From the NCBI RefSeq assembly GCF_006402735.1, contig NZ_CP017174.1, positions 1,367,001 to 1,431,000 on the forward strand: 64,000 nucleotides of DNA, given 5' to 3'. Under the pieces are notes generated by a model. The model was not told the origin of the DNA. It worked only from the letters and a program-made list of their open reading frames with translations, and did not search any database. This DNA is from Myxococcus xanthus (GTDB lineage: Bacteria > Myxococcota > Myxococcia > Myxococcales > Myxococcaceae). This document shows, piece after piece, positions 33,961-43,601 of this stretch (position 1 is the first letter of the stretch; each line of letters opens with the position of its first letter). The translations under genes were made by a program, and so were the position numbers.

Positions 33961-36564
33961 CTACGGGCCGACGATGGCCAGCGCGCTGCGGTCGAAGTTG
34001 ATGATTCTTCGCGCCACATCGCGCACGTCGTCCGCCGTCACCTTGGCGACGTGGTCCGCGTAGTGGAGGAAGTTCTCCAGGCCCAGGCCGTAGCAGGTGT
34101 CCAGCGCCAGCACCGCCGCACGCGAGCCGTTGCGCTGCAGGCCAATCTCGTGCGTGCCAATGAGGTGCTGCTTGGCGCGCGCGAGCTCCTCGGCGGGGAT
34201 GGGCTCGTCGCGCACGCGCTCCAGCTCCGCGCGGATGCCGGCCAGCGCCGCGTCCACCTTCTCAGGACTGGTGCCCATGTACGTGGCGAAGTAGCCCGGA
34301 TCCACGCCTTCGATGGCGAACGAGCTGACGCTGTATGCCATGGAGCGCTTGTCCCGCAGCTCCACGAAGAGCCGCCCGCCCTGGCCGGACAGCACCGTGG
34401 AGAGCACCTCCAGCGCGTGCTGCCACGGGTCGCCCACCCGGCCGCCCGGGAAGCCGAGCACCAGGTGCGCCTGGGCCCGCGCCAACACCTTCTTCGCCTC
34501 GCGAGGCCCGTCCAGCGGCGCCTCCAGGGGCACCTTCGGCGGCGGGGCCGCCTTTCCGCGTGACGTGCCGAAGTACTCGCGCGCCAGGGCCATGACCTCG
34601 TCCACCTTCACGTCACCCACCACGCTGAGCGTCAGCTGCGACGGGTCCATGTGCGCCGCGTGCCACGCGCGCAGCAGCTCCGGCGTCAGCTTCTCCACGG
34701 ACGCCTGCTCACCCGAGGTGGGCAGCCGGTAGGGGTGCGTGCGGTAGATGGTCTTGCTGAACAGGTCGAAGGCCACGCTGGACGGCTTGTCCTCGCGCGT
34801 GAGGATGTCCTGGAGCAGCAGCGTGCGCTCGCGGGCGACCTCGGCCTCCGGGAACGAGGGATTCAGCAGGCAGTCCGCGAAGAGACGGAAGGCCGGCTCG
34901 AAGTGGCGCGACAGGAACTCGCCGCGCAGGCCCACCGAGTTGCGTCCGCCCTGGCCACCCAGGCTGCCCGCGTACGCGTCGATGAGGTCGGAGACCTCCT
35001 CCGCGTCGTGCGTCGGCGTCCCCCGCGTGATGCTGCGGGTGAGCAGCGTGGTGATGCCGTTGTCCTCCGGCGTCTCGTAGCGCAAACCGCCCGCGAAGGC
35101 GGCGCGAATGGCGAACAGCGGCACCGCGGGCTCCACGCGCACGACAATCGTCGCGCCCGACGGCAGCTTCTCCGTGATGATGTCGCTGGGGCCAGAGCCC
35201 GCGCCCTTCAGGATGCGCACCGGCGAGTCACTCACGGCCACCTTGCGCGGCTTGCGCTCGGGCGGCGCCGCGGCGGGCTCGCGGTCCACGGCATCCAGCA
35301 CCTCGTGGACCTGCGCCTCCGTCAGCGGCGTGCCCTCCGGCAGCAGGCCGGTGACGACGGCGCGGTCGAAGCGCAGGTAGCGCTCGGCGGCGGCGCGCAG
35401 GTGCTCGGGCGTGAGGTTGCGCACGGCCTCGTAGTAGCGGGCCTCCGCCTCCAGGCTGCCCATGCCGGACTGGTAGAAGCCCATCTTTCGGGCCACGCCC
35501 TGCACCGTCTCGCGCTGGTACACGGCCTCTGCTTCCACCAGCGCCTTGGCCGTGGCCAGCTCCTCCGCCGTCACCGGCGTGGCGCGCAGCGTGGCCAGTC
35601 CCCGCGCCGTCTCCTCCAGCGCCCGGACGGCGTTGGCGGGCTGGAGCGTCAGCGACGCGGAGAAGATGCCCGGGTCCGTGGGCGTATAGGCGAAGGTGTG
35701 GATGTCGTTGACCAGGTTCTGGCGGCGCTTCACCTCGCGCACCAGCCGGGACGCGTCGCCCTGGCCGGCAATCATCGCCAGCACGTCCAGCGCGGGCACG
35801 TCCTCGTGGTCCGCCTGGGGAATCCCAAAGGCCAGGTGGAGGTAGGCCTCCTTCACCTCGTCCGGGCGCAGCAGGACGCGCCGGCCCGCGGCCACGGGCT
35901 CTGGGGCGCGCGCTACCCGGCCCTCATACGGCCGGCCCCAGTCGCCGCCGAAGATGTCGTCCACCCACTCGCGCAGGTCCGCCTCGCGCAAGTCTCCCGC
36001 CACCGACAGCACCAGGTTCTTCGGCGTGTAGTGACGGTGGTAGAACTCCAGCACCTTCTCCCGCGTGAAGCCGCGCACGCTCGCGTCGGTGCCGATGACG
36101 GGCAGCCGGTAGGGGTGCACCTGGTAGGCGGTGGAGAAGAGGTCGCGCGAGGCACGGCGGGACGGCGTGTCCTGGCTGCGCTTGATTTCCTCGCACACCA
36201 CCTCGATTTCGCGCGACAGCTCGTCCGCGTCGAAGGCCGACCGGCGCACCGCATCGCCCAGGATGTCCAGGCCCATCCGGGCGAACTGGCTGGCGATGAC
36301 GATGTGGTAGACAGTTTGGTCGTAGGAGGTCCAGGCGTTGATTTCGCCGCCGTGGGACTCCACGTCCCGGGCGACCTCACCGGGGCCGCGCCGCTCGGTG
36401 CCCTTGAAGAGCATGTGCTCGTGCAGGTGGGCCAGCCCCGCCTGGTCCGGCCGCTCGTCGGCGCTCCCGGCCTTGACCCAGACCTGGAAGGCCGCGACCT
36501 TGGCGGCGTGCTGCTCCTCGAAGACAACGGTAAGCCCGTTGGGTAGCGCGTAGCGGATGGCCAT
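33961..36564 (-). CDS. M16-family zinc peptidase, two M16 modules in one chain
   Basis: 867 residues. The N-terminal module carries the inverted zinc motif HxxEH as HLHEH (46-50), with a downstream EVVCEEIKRS that supplies the third zinc ligand. The second module (from about residue 440, beginning KLPSGATIVVRVEPAVPLFA) has the fold's landmarks but no HxxEH, so it is the non-catalytic half, as in pitrilysin-type chains. Such enzymes degrade or trim peptides. No signal peptide is visible. The ATG has GGAAG about nine bases upstream. A far longer open frame continuing to 37932 is antisense to the coiled-coil gene and was rejected. Confidence 0.88.
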   Translation of the reverse strand: MAIRYALPNGLTVVFEEQHAAKVAAFQVWVKAGSADERPDQAGLAHLHEHMLFKGTERRGPGEVARDVESHGGEINAWTSYDQTVYHIVIASQFARMGLDILGDAVRRSAFDADELSREIEVVCEEIKRSQDTPSRRASRDLFSTAYQVHPYRLPVIGTDASVRGFTREKVLEFYHRHYTPKNLVLSVAGDLREADLREWVDDIFGGDWGRPYEGRVARAPEPVAAGRRVLLRPDEVKEAYLHLAFGIPQADHEDVPALDVLAMIAGQGDASRLVREVKRRQNLVNDIHTFAYTPTDPGIFSASLTLQPANAVRALEETARGLATLRATPVTAEELATAKALVEAEAVYQRETVQGVARKMGFYQSGMGSLEAEARYYEAVRNLTPEHLRAAAERYLRFDRAVVTGLLPEGTPLTEAQVHEVLDAVDREPAAAPPERKPRKVAVSDSPVRILKGAGSGPSDIITEKLPSGATIVVRVEPAVPLFAIRAAFAGGLRYETPEDNGITTLLTRSITRGTPTHDAEEVSDLIDAYAGSLGGQGGRNSVGLRGEFLSRHFEPAFRLFADCLLNPSFPEAEVARERTLLLQDILTREDKPSSVAFDLFSKTIYRTHPYRLPTSGEQASVEKLTPELLRAWHAAHMDPSQLTLSVVGDVKVDEVMALAREYFGTSRGKAAPPPKVPLEAPLDGPREAKKVLARAQAHLVLGFPGGRVGDPWQHALEVLSTVLSGQGGRLFVELRDKRSMAYSVSSFAIEGVDPGYFATYMGTSPEKVDAALAGIRAELERVRDEPIPAEELARAKQHLIGTHEIGLQRNGSRAAVLALDTCYGLGLENFLHYADHVAKVTADDVRDVARRIINFDRSALAIVGP

Positions 36565-36763
36565 AGAAACTTCCGAAGCTGTCACCGGCCCACCGAGAGG
36601 GCAAGGCGAGGTGTGATGTTTTCCCTCACTGGCTAACGCCCGGGAGCCTCGGCGTCGAGGGGACTGTACGGCTGCCGTCCGACCGGATGGATGGACTTCG
36701 GACGCGCCCATGCCCACGCGTCTCTGGTGGTGAGCCCGTCCGGGGGGTAACCTGCGCCCGCCC

Positions 36764-39022
36764 ATGCCGTCACCTCCGGAAGAGGTGGATCCGCTCGCGG
36801 ACCTGCGCGAAAGCCTGGACCTGGAAGACACCGGTGCCTCGGTGGCCCCCGCCGCCCCCGCCCCCGTGGCCTCCAGGCCCTTGCCAAAGCCACCGCCCTC
36901 GGCTCCACCGCCCGCCGCTCCGCCTCCGTTGCCGCCGCGCCGCCCGGCCGCCCCCCTGGCCGCCGTGCCCAAGGGCACGGGAGTGCCCGCGTCCCCGAAG
37001 GCGCCCGCGTCCCCGGCTGCCGCTGTTGCTGCCCCCGCCGTCCGCGCCGCGCGGGCCCCGGGGAATGATCCATTCGGTGAGCCGCCCGAAATCCGGATGC
37101 CCATGGGCGGCTCGCCCGAGGACAAGCTGGAGTATTTCCGGGCCGTGGTCCGCCAGAAGACGGAGACGCTGGCGCGGGCCCGCACGCTGTACGCGGAGCG
37201 CGACGGCGAGCTCAACGGCGTGAAGCAGTCGCTGACGCTGGCGCGCAAGGAGCTGGCGGAGTCGAAGGCCAGTGTCTCCGCCTTCCAGGAGGAGCTGGCC
37301 CGGGCGGCGGCGGAGTCCCAGTCGCGGCTCGCCAGCCTCCAGGAAGAGCTCACCGCGGTGGAGGCGGACCGCAAGGACCTGTCGCGCGCGCTGGCGGAGG
37401 TCGAATCCGACGTGCCGCGCCTGACGGCGGAGCTCCAGGAGGAGCGCGAGGCCCGCGGCGCGGTGGCCGAGGAGCTGATTGGCGCGAAGGAGGCGCTGTC
37501 GCTGGCCCAGGACCGCGTGGCGGAGCTGGCCGCGGAGAAGTCCGAAGCCCAGGGCGCCCTGGAGGCCGTCCAGGAGCAGTACCAGCAGGCCATCGCCGAC
37601 GTGGAGCGGCTGACCACCGACCTGGAGGCCGCGTCGGCGGAGAAGGACTCGCTGAGCCTGCGCGCCGCGCAGCTGGAGGCCGCGCTGGCGGAGGCCCAGT
37701 CCGGGCTGAGCGCGCTGGAGAGCGAGAGCGACTGGTCGAAGAGCTCGCTGGAGGAGGCCCAGGGCCGCGCGGGCACGCTGGAGGCCGAGCGCGACGAGGC
37801 GCGCAAGCAGCTGGCGGTGGTGGAGGATGGGCTGCGCACCCTGCAGGAGCAGGTGGCGGAGCTGGAGCGCTCGCTGGCGCTGAAGGACGCCGAAATCGTG
37901 GGCTTGCGCGCGGCGCTCACCGCGCGCACCACGGAGGCCGCGGAGCTGCCCGCGCTGCGTCAGGCGCTGGAGGCGCGCACCGCGGAGCTGACCCAGCTCA
38001 AGGCGAAGCTGGATGCGGAGGCGGCCAAGGCCGAGGAGCGCTCACTGGCCCTGGAAGAGGGGCTGGCGCAGGCGAGTGAGCGGGCGCAGCTGGCGGAGGG
38101 GGAGGCCGCTGCGCTGAAGGAGGCGCTGGAAGCCGCCGAGGTGGAGCAGGTGTCGCTGCGCGACCGCATGGAAGCGGACGCGGCGGCGCTGGGCGAGGCG
38201 GTGCAGCAGGCCGAGACCAAGGTGTCGGAGCTGACGGCGGCGGTGGAGGCCGCGCACGCGGACCATGCGTCGTGGAAGGAGCAGCTCGCCGCGGTGGAGC
38301 TGAAGGCGGCCACCAAGGACGCCGAGCGCGTCGGCCTGGCCGCCCGGGTGTCCATGCTGGAGGCGGCGTCCGGCCAGCGCGAGGCGGAGTTGGTGCGGCT
38401 GCAAGCAGAGGTGGCGAAGGCCCACGAGGCGCTGGCGCTGGAGCGTGCGCGCCGCGAGGCGGCGGAGGCCGAGCGCACCGATGCGGAGGTGAAGGCGGCC
38501 CAGGCCGAGGCCCAGGTGGAGTCGCTGACGGTGGGGCAGGGCGGCGCCGAGGCGCAGGTGGTTTCGCTCACCGAGGAACTGGAGGCCGCGCGCGCCGAGG
38601 CGGACAAGGTGGAGCGTCTCCAGGGCCGGTTGAAGATGATGGAGGGGGCCTTGGAAGGCGCGAAGGCCCAGGCCGCGTCGGCCGGCAAGTCGGACGCGGC
38701 GCGCGCCGCGGCCGAGGCGAAGCTGGCTCGCGCGGAGGCGTCGCTGAAGGCCGAGGAGCAGAAGCGGGCCGGCGTGGAAGCCTCGCTGCAAGCGGAGCAG
38801 GAGGCACGGCAGGCGCTCGAGGCGAAGCTGGCGGAGCAGCCGGTGACTCCCTCCCAGAGCGCGGGTGCGCCAGCGGACTGGGAGGCGGAGCGCGAGCAGC
38901 TCAAGGCGGACGCGGCCAACCTCAAGCGCAAGCTGGTGGCGGCCGAGACAGCGCTCGAGAACGCGGCGGGCTACAAGGCGAAGATTGCCCGGCTGGAGGC
39001 GCAATTGAAGGGCAAGAGGTAG
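36764..39022 (+). CDS. Long coiled-coil protein
   Basis: 752 residues. A short acidic start is followed by a Pro/Ala-rich linker (about 30-105), then the segment PIEIRMPMGG-like near 108-118 and an almost unbroken heptad-rich coiled coil (about 125-750) rich in Glu, Ala, Leu and Lys. No receiver, kinase or membrane part is present. Myxobacteria use long coiled-coil proteins as polarity and motility scaffolds (AglZ, FrzS), but those carry receiver-type heads that this lacks. It is 13 bases upstream of hemW, so it leads a four-gene unit. Confidence 0.8.
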   Translation: MPSPPEEVDPLADLRESLDLEDTGASVAPAAPAPVASRPLPKPPPSAPPPAAPPPLPPRRPAAPLAAVPKGTGVPASPKAPASPAAAVAAPAVRAARAPGNDPFGEPPEIRMPMGGSPEDKLEYFRAVVRQKTETLARARTLYAERDGELNGVKQSLTLARKELAESKASVSAFQEELARAAAESQSRLASLQEELTAVEADRKDLSRALAEVESDVPRLTAELQEEREARGAVAEELIGAKEALSLAQDRVAELAAEKSEAQGALEAVQEQYQQAIADVERLTTDLEAASAEKDSLSLRAAQLEAALAEAQSGLSALESESDWSKSSLEEAQGRAGTLEAERDEARKQLAVVEDGLRTLQEQVAELERSLALKDAEIVGLRAALTARTTEAAELPALRQALEARTAELTQLKAKLDAEAAKAEERSLALEEGLAQASERAQLAEGEAAALKEALEAAEVEQVSLRDRMEADAAALGEAVQQAETKVSELTAAVEAAHADHASWKEQLAAVELKAATKDAERVGLAARVSMLEAASGQREAELVRLQAEVAKAHEALALERARREAAEAERTDAEVKAAQAEAQVESLTVGQGGAEAQVVSLTEELEAARAEADKVERLQGRLKMMEGALEGAKAQAASAGKSDAARAAAEAKLARAEASLKAEEQKRAGVEASLQAEQEARQALEAKLAEQPVTPSQSAGAPADWEAEREQLKADAANLKRKLVAAETALENAAGYKAKIARLEAQLKGKR

Positions 39023-39035
39023 AGGTTTTTCCTTC

Positions 39036-40241
39036 ATGCCTTTCGACGCGCCAGTGGATGCCCTCACGGGAATGCCGGCGGCCCGCTTCGGGCTGTACCT
39101 GCATTTCCCGTACTGCCTCGCGAAGTGCCCGTACTGCGACTTCGCGGTGGCGGTGGCGCGGCAGGTGCCGGAGGAGCGCTACGCCCGCGCGGTGCTGGCG
39201 GAGCTGGACACCCGGCTGGCCGCCGAGCCCTCGCTCGCGGGGAAGGTGCTCGACTCCATCTTCCTGGGCGGTGGGACGCCGTCCCTGTGGCACCCGCGCT
39301 ACGTGGCCCAGGTGCTGGACGGCATCGCCGCGAGGCTGCGGGTGGCGCCTGGCGTGGAGGTGTCGCTGGAGGGCAATCCGGAGCGCGCGGACGCGGAGCG
39401 CTTCGCGGGCTACCGCGCGGCGGGGGTGAACCGGCTGTCGCTGGGCGTGCAGTCCTTCCAGCCGGAGACGCTCAAGGCGCTGGGGCGCGCGCATGACGCG
39501 GCCATGGTGGAAGGGGCCGTGGACGCGGCCCGGAGCGCGGGCTTCCCGGTGGTGGCCATGGACTTCATCTATGGCGTGCACGGGCAGACGGTGGCGCAGG
39601 TAGAGGCGGATGCGCGCCGGGCGGTGGCGCTTGCTCCCGAGCACCTGTCCACCTACGCGCTGACGGTGGAGCGCGACGTGCTGGCGGAGGACACGCCCCT
39701 GTCGAAGCGGCTCAAGCGCGGCGAGCTGGAGCTGCCGCCCGACGACACCGTGGTCGACATGGCGCGGGTGGTGCGCGAGGTGTACGGGGCGGCGGGCCTG
39801 CACCGCTACGAGGTGTCCAACCACGCGCGGCCAGGGTTCAGCTCGCGCCACAACGCGCTGTACTGGACGGGCGGGGAGTACCTGGCGCTGGGCGTGGGGG
39901 CCACGGGCATGTTGCTGTCGCCGCAGCCGCACCGGTACGTGAACCTGCGCAGCGCGGAGCGCTATCTCGTGGAGGCGGAGGCGGGGCGGCTGCCAGAGGA
40001 AGGCCGCGAGCAGCTGGGCCCGGAGGAGCTCTTCGCGGAGCGCCTGGCCATGGGCCTGCGGCTGGTGTCGGGCGTGGACTGGGAGGCCGTCTGCGAGCGA
40101 TATGGGCAGCCGGTGGAGCCCCGGCGGGTGGAAGTCGCGCGGCTGGTGGCGCATGGCTTCGCGACGCTGCGGGACGGGCGGCTGGCATTGACGGAGAAGG
40201 GCGCGGACGTCCACAGCGCCGTGTGCGCGCGGCTGCTCTAG
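39036..40241 (+). CDS. hemW: HemW-like radical SAM protein (heme chaperone family)
   Basis: 401 residues. Radical SAM CxxxCxxC is present as CLAKCPYC (Cys27, 31, 34). LDSIFLGGGTPSLW, LSLGVQSFQPETLKALGRAH, YEVSNHARPGFSSRHNALYW and a C-terminal HemN-like domain follow. The family lacks coproporphyrinogen III oxidase activity, and characterised HemW proteins bind heme and insert it into hemoproteins. It belongs to the run coiled-coil protein, hemW, TPR protein, DUF4388 protein. Confidence 0.92.
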   Translation: MPFDAPVDALTGMPAARFGLYLHFPYCLAKCPYCDFAVAVARQVPEERYARAVLAELDTRLAAEPSLAGKVLDSIFLGGGTPSLWHPRYVAQVLDGIAARLRVAPGVEVSLEGNPERADAERFAGYRAAGVNRLSLGVQSFQPETLKALGRAHDAAMVEGAVDAARSAGFPVVAMDFIYGVHGQTVAQVEADARRAVALAPEHLSTYALTVERDVLAEDTPLSKRLKRGELELPPDDTVVDMARVVREVYGAAGLHRYEVSNHARPGFSSRHNALYWTGGEYLALGVGATGMLLSPQPHRYVNLRSAERYLVEAEAGRLPEEGREQLGPEELFAERLAMGLRLVSGVDWEAVCERYGQPVEPRRVEVARLVAHGFATLRDGRLALTEKGADVHSAVCARLL

Positions 40242-40274
40242 GCGGCGTCCACTGGAACGGATTTCGAGAGGCGT

Positions 40275-41105
40275 ATGAGCAAGTGGATACTGTGGATATT
40301 CCTCACCCTGCTGACGGGCAGCCCGCTGCTGTCGCTGGGCCTCATCATCGTCATCATCTTCGTGGCGGACCGCTTCACGTGGCAGGTGCTGCCCAGCCCG
40401 GTGCGGCTGCTCAAGCGCTTCCAGCGCGCGGGACAACTGGCGGGCACCATCCTCACCAACCCGCATGAGCGGCGCGCGCGGCACGAGCTGGCGGACATCC
40501 GCGTGGAGCAGCGCCGCTACGCCGAGGCGGTGGACATCCTCAAGCCCAACCTGGAGGCGGGCGACGAGGACGTGGACACGCTGTACCTGCTGGGCGTGGC
40601 CTACCTGGGCGCCGGTGATTCCCAGCGCGGCGAGCTGCTGCTGGACGAGGCGGCGAAGCTGGACGCGGACCACAAGCTGGGCGCCATCGACCTGGAGCGC
40701 GGCCGCTTCCGGCTGAAGCGCGGCGACGTGCCGGGCGCGGTGGAGGCGCTGGAGCGCTATTGCAAGGTGCGACACGGCACGGTGGAAGGCCGCTATCTGC
40801 TGGCCAAGGCCCTGAGCCGGGCGGGCCGCGGCGACGACGCGAAGCGGATGCGCGACCTGGCCTGGTCCGAATACGTGGTGGCGCCCCGGTTCCAGCGGCG
40901 CCGGGAGCGCAAGTGGGCCTGGCGCGCGCGGCCCAGCCGGCCGTTGATGTACGCGGCGGCCGTGGCCCTGGTGCTGGGCCTGCTGGCGTCCATGCTGCCC
41001 CGGTTCGGAATGACCCCGGAGCGAGGCTACGGCGGCCGCTACGACTCCGGCGCGTATGGCGAGCCACCCAGTGCGTTGGGGATGGAGGAGTACCAGGGCG
41101 AGTAG
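40275..41105 (+). CDS. Membrane-anchored TPR protein
   Basis: 276 residues. A hydrophobic N-terminal anchor (MSKWILWIFLTLLTGSPLLS and beyond) is followed by about four TPR-like repeats (RHELADIRVEQRRYAEAVDI, LYLLGVAYLGAGDSQRGELL and so on), then a second hydrophobic segment (about 225-245) and a Gly/Tyr-rich tail. It is probably an inner-membrane assembly factor with a soluble TPR domain. It follows hemW by 33 bases and precedes the DUF4388 gene by 16, suggesting one transcript. Confidence 0.8.
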   Translation: MSKWILWIFLTLLTGSPLLSLGLIIVIIFVADRFTWQVLPSPVRLLKRFQRAGQLAGTILTNPHERRARHELADIRVEQRRYAEAVDILKPNLEAGDEDVDTLYLLGVAYLGAGDSQRGELLLDEAAKLDADHKLGAIDLERGRFRLKRGDVPGAVEALERYCKVRHGTVEGRYLLAKALSRAGRGDDAKRMRDLAWSEYVVAPRFQRRRERKWAWRARPSRPLMYAAAVALVLGLLASMLPRFGMTPERGYGGRYDSGAYGEPPSALGMEEYQGE

Positions 41106-41121
41106 CGCTAGGCTCTCGCCC

Positions 41122-42657
41122 ATGTTCCCCACGCCGTCGCAGGTCCTCCGCCAGCGGGAGGGAGTACTGGCCGATACGCCGTTCCCCCTGCTGCTTCACG
41201 CGCTGATGGCGGAGGAGCGCACCTGCACGTTGGAATTGAAGGTGCGGCAGCGGGAGAAGCGCATCGTCTTCGAGGACGGCGCGCCGGTGGCATGCCAGTC
41301 CAACCTCCTCCACGAGACGCTGGGCAAGTACCTGGTGGAGAAGGGCAAGCTGTCGGAGACGGACTACCAGAAGGCGCTGGCGGAGAGCATCTCCGCGGAG
41401 GTGCCGCTCAGCGGCCTGCTGGTGCAGAAGGGCCTCATCAGTCCCTTCGATTTGTACAAGCAATTGCAGGCGAACCTGGCGCACAAGCTGCTGGACTGCT
41501 TCCGCTGGGTGGACGCGAAGTACCGGCTCATCGCCGACGTGGAGCCTCCGGACGCCAGCGTGCGGACGAACACGGGCCAGCTCATCCTCACGGGCGTGGC
41601 CAATGTGATGCCTTTCGACGCGGTGGCCACGCACTTCACCTTCACGGACGAGCGCCGCTTCGGGCAGATGCCGGGCACGGAGGCGGGGCTGAAGCTGTCA
41701 TCGAAGGACGCGCGGCTGTTCCAGGCGCTCCGGTTGCGCCCCACCTTCGGTGAGCTGATGGAGCGCACCGGCTTCGACACGGAGGTGGTGCTCCGGCGGT
41801 TGTACGCGCTGTGCCTGCTGGAGGTCGCGGGCTTCGTGGAGGACGTGGACGCGAAGGCGGCCCGGCTGAGCGCGGGGAAGGGGAAGGCGCCCGCCGCGCC
41901 CGAACCGGTGGCGCCTCCGGTGGCGGCGCCAGCTCCGCAGGGGACGCCGTTCTCCGACGAGGACGAGGCGGCGCGCAATGCATTGGTGAGCGCCTTCATG
42001 TCGCACCGGAGCAAGGACCCCTTCGCGCTGTTGGACGTGCCCGAGGACGTGCAGCCGGTGCCGCTGCGTAAGGCCTTCCTGGCCCTGGCGGACCGCTACG
42101 CGCCCCTGCGCTTCCATACGCCGGAGCTCCGCGAGAAGGCGGAGGTGCTGCTGGCGGCCCATGCGAAGGCGTTTGGCGCGCTGTCGGACGCGGAGCAGAA
42201 CCTGCTGTGGCGCAAGCGGCGCGCGGCGCATCGGGAGAAGGACCGGGGTACGCGGCCCACCACGGCCGAACAGTTCCGCATCCGCACGGACTTGCTGGAC
42301 GCGACCACGCAGTTCGACGAGGCGAAGCGCCGGCTGGCCGCGCGGAACCACGCGGGGGCCTTCGAGTACTTCGAGTACGCCTGCGACATCGACCCGAAGC
42401 CGCTGTACCAGGCCTACCGGGCCTACGCGCGCTATCTGATGAAGCCGGAGGCGCACGGACGGCTGGCGCAGCAGGAGTTGCAGGAGGTGCTGCGCCAGGA
42501 GCCCACGCTGGAGGAGGGCTGGGCCTTCCTGGGTGAAGTGGCCCAGGGCGAAGGCCAGTGGGGGCAGGCCGAAGACGCGTTCCGCAGGGCGTTCAAGCTG
42601 AACCCGAAGAACCGCCGCTACGTCGAACTCATCCAGGAGATTGTCCGGCGGCGCTAG
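41122..42657 (+). CDS. DUF4388/PATAN, J-like and TPR protein
   Basis: 511 residues. The N-terminus (about 1-170) begins with the DUF4388/PATAN-like pattern (TPFPLLLHALMAEERTCTLE, then KRIVFEDGAPVACQS), seen in myxobacterial signalling proteins. Residues about 175-260 look like a winged helix (FGELMERTGFDTEVVLRRLY). A J-domain-like helical part (PFALLDVPEDVQPVPLRKAF) lacks the HPD tripeptide, so DnaK stimulation is doubtful. TPR units occupy the last 110 residues. The start ATG has no obvious Shine-Dalgarno. A hairpin follows the stop. Confidence 0.8.
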   Translation: MFPTPSQVLRQREGVLADTPFPLLLHALMAEERTCTLELKVRQREKRIVFEDGAPVACQSNLLHETLGKYLVEKGKLSETDYQKALAESISAEVPLSGLLVQKGLISPFDLYKQLQANLAHKLLDCFRWVDAKYRLIADVEPPDASVRTNTGQLILTGVANVMPFDAVATHFTFTDERRFGQMPGTEAGLKLSSKDARLFQALRLRPTFGELMERTGFDTEVVLRRLYALCLLEVAGFVEDVDAKAARLSAGKGKAPAAPEPVAPPVAAPAPQGTPFSDEDEAARNALVSAFMSHRSKDPFALLDVPEDVQPVPLRKAFLALADRYAPLRFHTPELREKAEVLLAAHAKAFGALSDAEQNLLWRKRRAAHREKDRGTRPTTAEQFRIRTDLLDATTQFDEAKRRLAARNHAGAFEYFEYACDIDPKPLYQAYRAYARYLMKPEAHGRLAQQELQEVLRQEPTLEEGWAFLGEVAQGEGQWGQAEDAFRRAFKLNPKNRRYVELIQEIVRRR

Positions 42658-42663
42658 GCGAGC

Positions 42664-42690
42664 CCCTGTCTGGCCGCCTGCCTGACAGGG
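42664..42690 (+). terminator. Hairpin with T-run after the DUF4388 gene
   Basis: CCCTGTC (42664-42670) pairs with GACAGGG (42684-42690), followed by TTTG. It begins seven bases after the stop and would end the four-gene transcript. A second stem with one bulged base (42740-42757) lies 50 bases further on. Confidence 0.5.
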
Positions 42691-42833
42691 TTTGTCTGGT
42701 GTTGGGTTTGGGGCCATTTCCAGTCCCTCTGGGTGGCGTCTGTCTGGCGTCCGACAGTGGATGTCATTATTTGCGGTCCGGGAGGGGCCTGGGTTTTCCT
42801 TTTTGCGGGGGGCGCTAGGTAGTCTTTGGTGCC

Positions 42834-43601
42834 ATGGGCAGCATTCGTGAGAGGAATCAGTCGGGCCAGGCGGCCGTCGAAGCTGCCATTGTCCTTCCCC
42901 TGTTCGTCTTCCTCATCCTGGGCATCCTCCAGCTGGGGCTGATGCACCAGGCGCGGCTGCTGACCAAGTACGCCGCCTACAAGGCTGTGCGGGCTGGGTC
43001 GCTGAACAGCGCCAAGGTCGACGAGATGGAGAAGGCCGCGCTCGCGGTGCTGTTGCCGATGCTGAGCGTGCCCGGGCAGCGGGGGGCCTACATCCCCCCG
43101 GTGGGAAGCGCGGCGGAGTTCCAGGCCAAGTGGCGTGACGTGTCGGGCAACCAGATTCCCGGCACGTCACTGAAACACGCACAGGTCACCGTCTGCGGCC
43201 CCACGCAGGGCGATGTCGGCGGAGGTGGGCCGGAGCTGGACTTCGATGACCCCCGGAACACCGCGCCCACGGGCTGGAAGGAGAGCCACCGCACCAAGCT
43301 GCGCGTCCAGGTGACGTTCAACTACCGGATGTTCATCCCCTTCGCGGACTGGGTCATCTACCAATCCACCCGTGGCCGCGAGCTGCGGAAGGAACTGCGA
43401 ATGTACCGCAAGCCTACCGACCCACAGACGCAGGGCGACAAGCCGGACCGCACGGAGTCCCTCCTGGAGCAGGCGGCTGCGCAGAAGGTCTACATCACCC
43501 CCATCCGCGCCACCTACACCATGCGGATGCAGTCCAACTTCTTCCTCAACCGGGCAGCCCTCCCAGGGAGCAACGAATGCGTCTTCCCATTCTCCTACTA
43601 A
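42834..43601 (+). CDS. TadE-like pseudopilin-type protein
   Basis: 255 residues. QSGQAAVEAAIVLPLFVFLI (residues 9-28) is a class III/Flp-type leader: a Gly before Gln and Glu at +5, then a hydrophobic helix, as in TadE family proteins. The rest is extracytoplasmic with conserved Trp/Tyr and few cysteines. TadE proteins are processed by prepilin peptidase and assist Flp pilus or Tad secretion assembly. Its last 25 bases overlap the next gene. A relatively AT-rich region just upstream probably contains the promoter for the whole cluster. Confidence 0.8.
   Translation: MGSIRERNQSGQAAVEAAIVLPLFVFLILGILQLGLMHQARLLTKYAAYKAVRAGSLNSAKVDEMEKAALAVLLPMLSVPGQRGAYIPPVGSAAEFQAKWRDVSGNQIPGTSLKHAQVTVCGPTQGDVGGGGPELDFDDPRNTAPTGWKESHRTKLRVQVTFNYRMFIPFADWVIYQSTRGRELRKELRMYRKPTDPQTQGDKPDRTESLLEQAAAQKVYITPIRATYTMRMQSNFFLNRAALPGSNECVFPFSY

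Noticed and set aside
36565..37932. Long in-frame minus-strand extension of the M16 peptidase gene, antisense to the coiled-coil gene
   Set aside because: It is a Ser/Ala/Arg-rich mirror of heptad codons with no domain. The M16 family N-terminus begins at MAIRYALPNGL, with a ribosome site.
42790..42815. Possible sigma-54 promoter (GG...TTTTTGC) ahead of the Tad-like cluster
   Set aside because: The GG and GC doublets are one base too far apart (11 instead of 10 bases between them), and the bases flanking GG do not fit TGGCAC.
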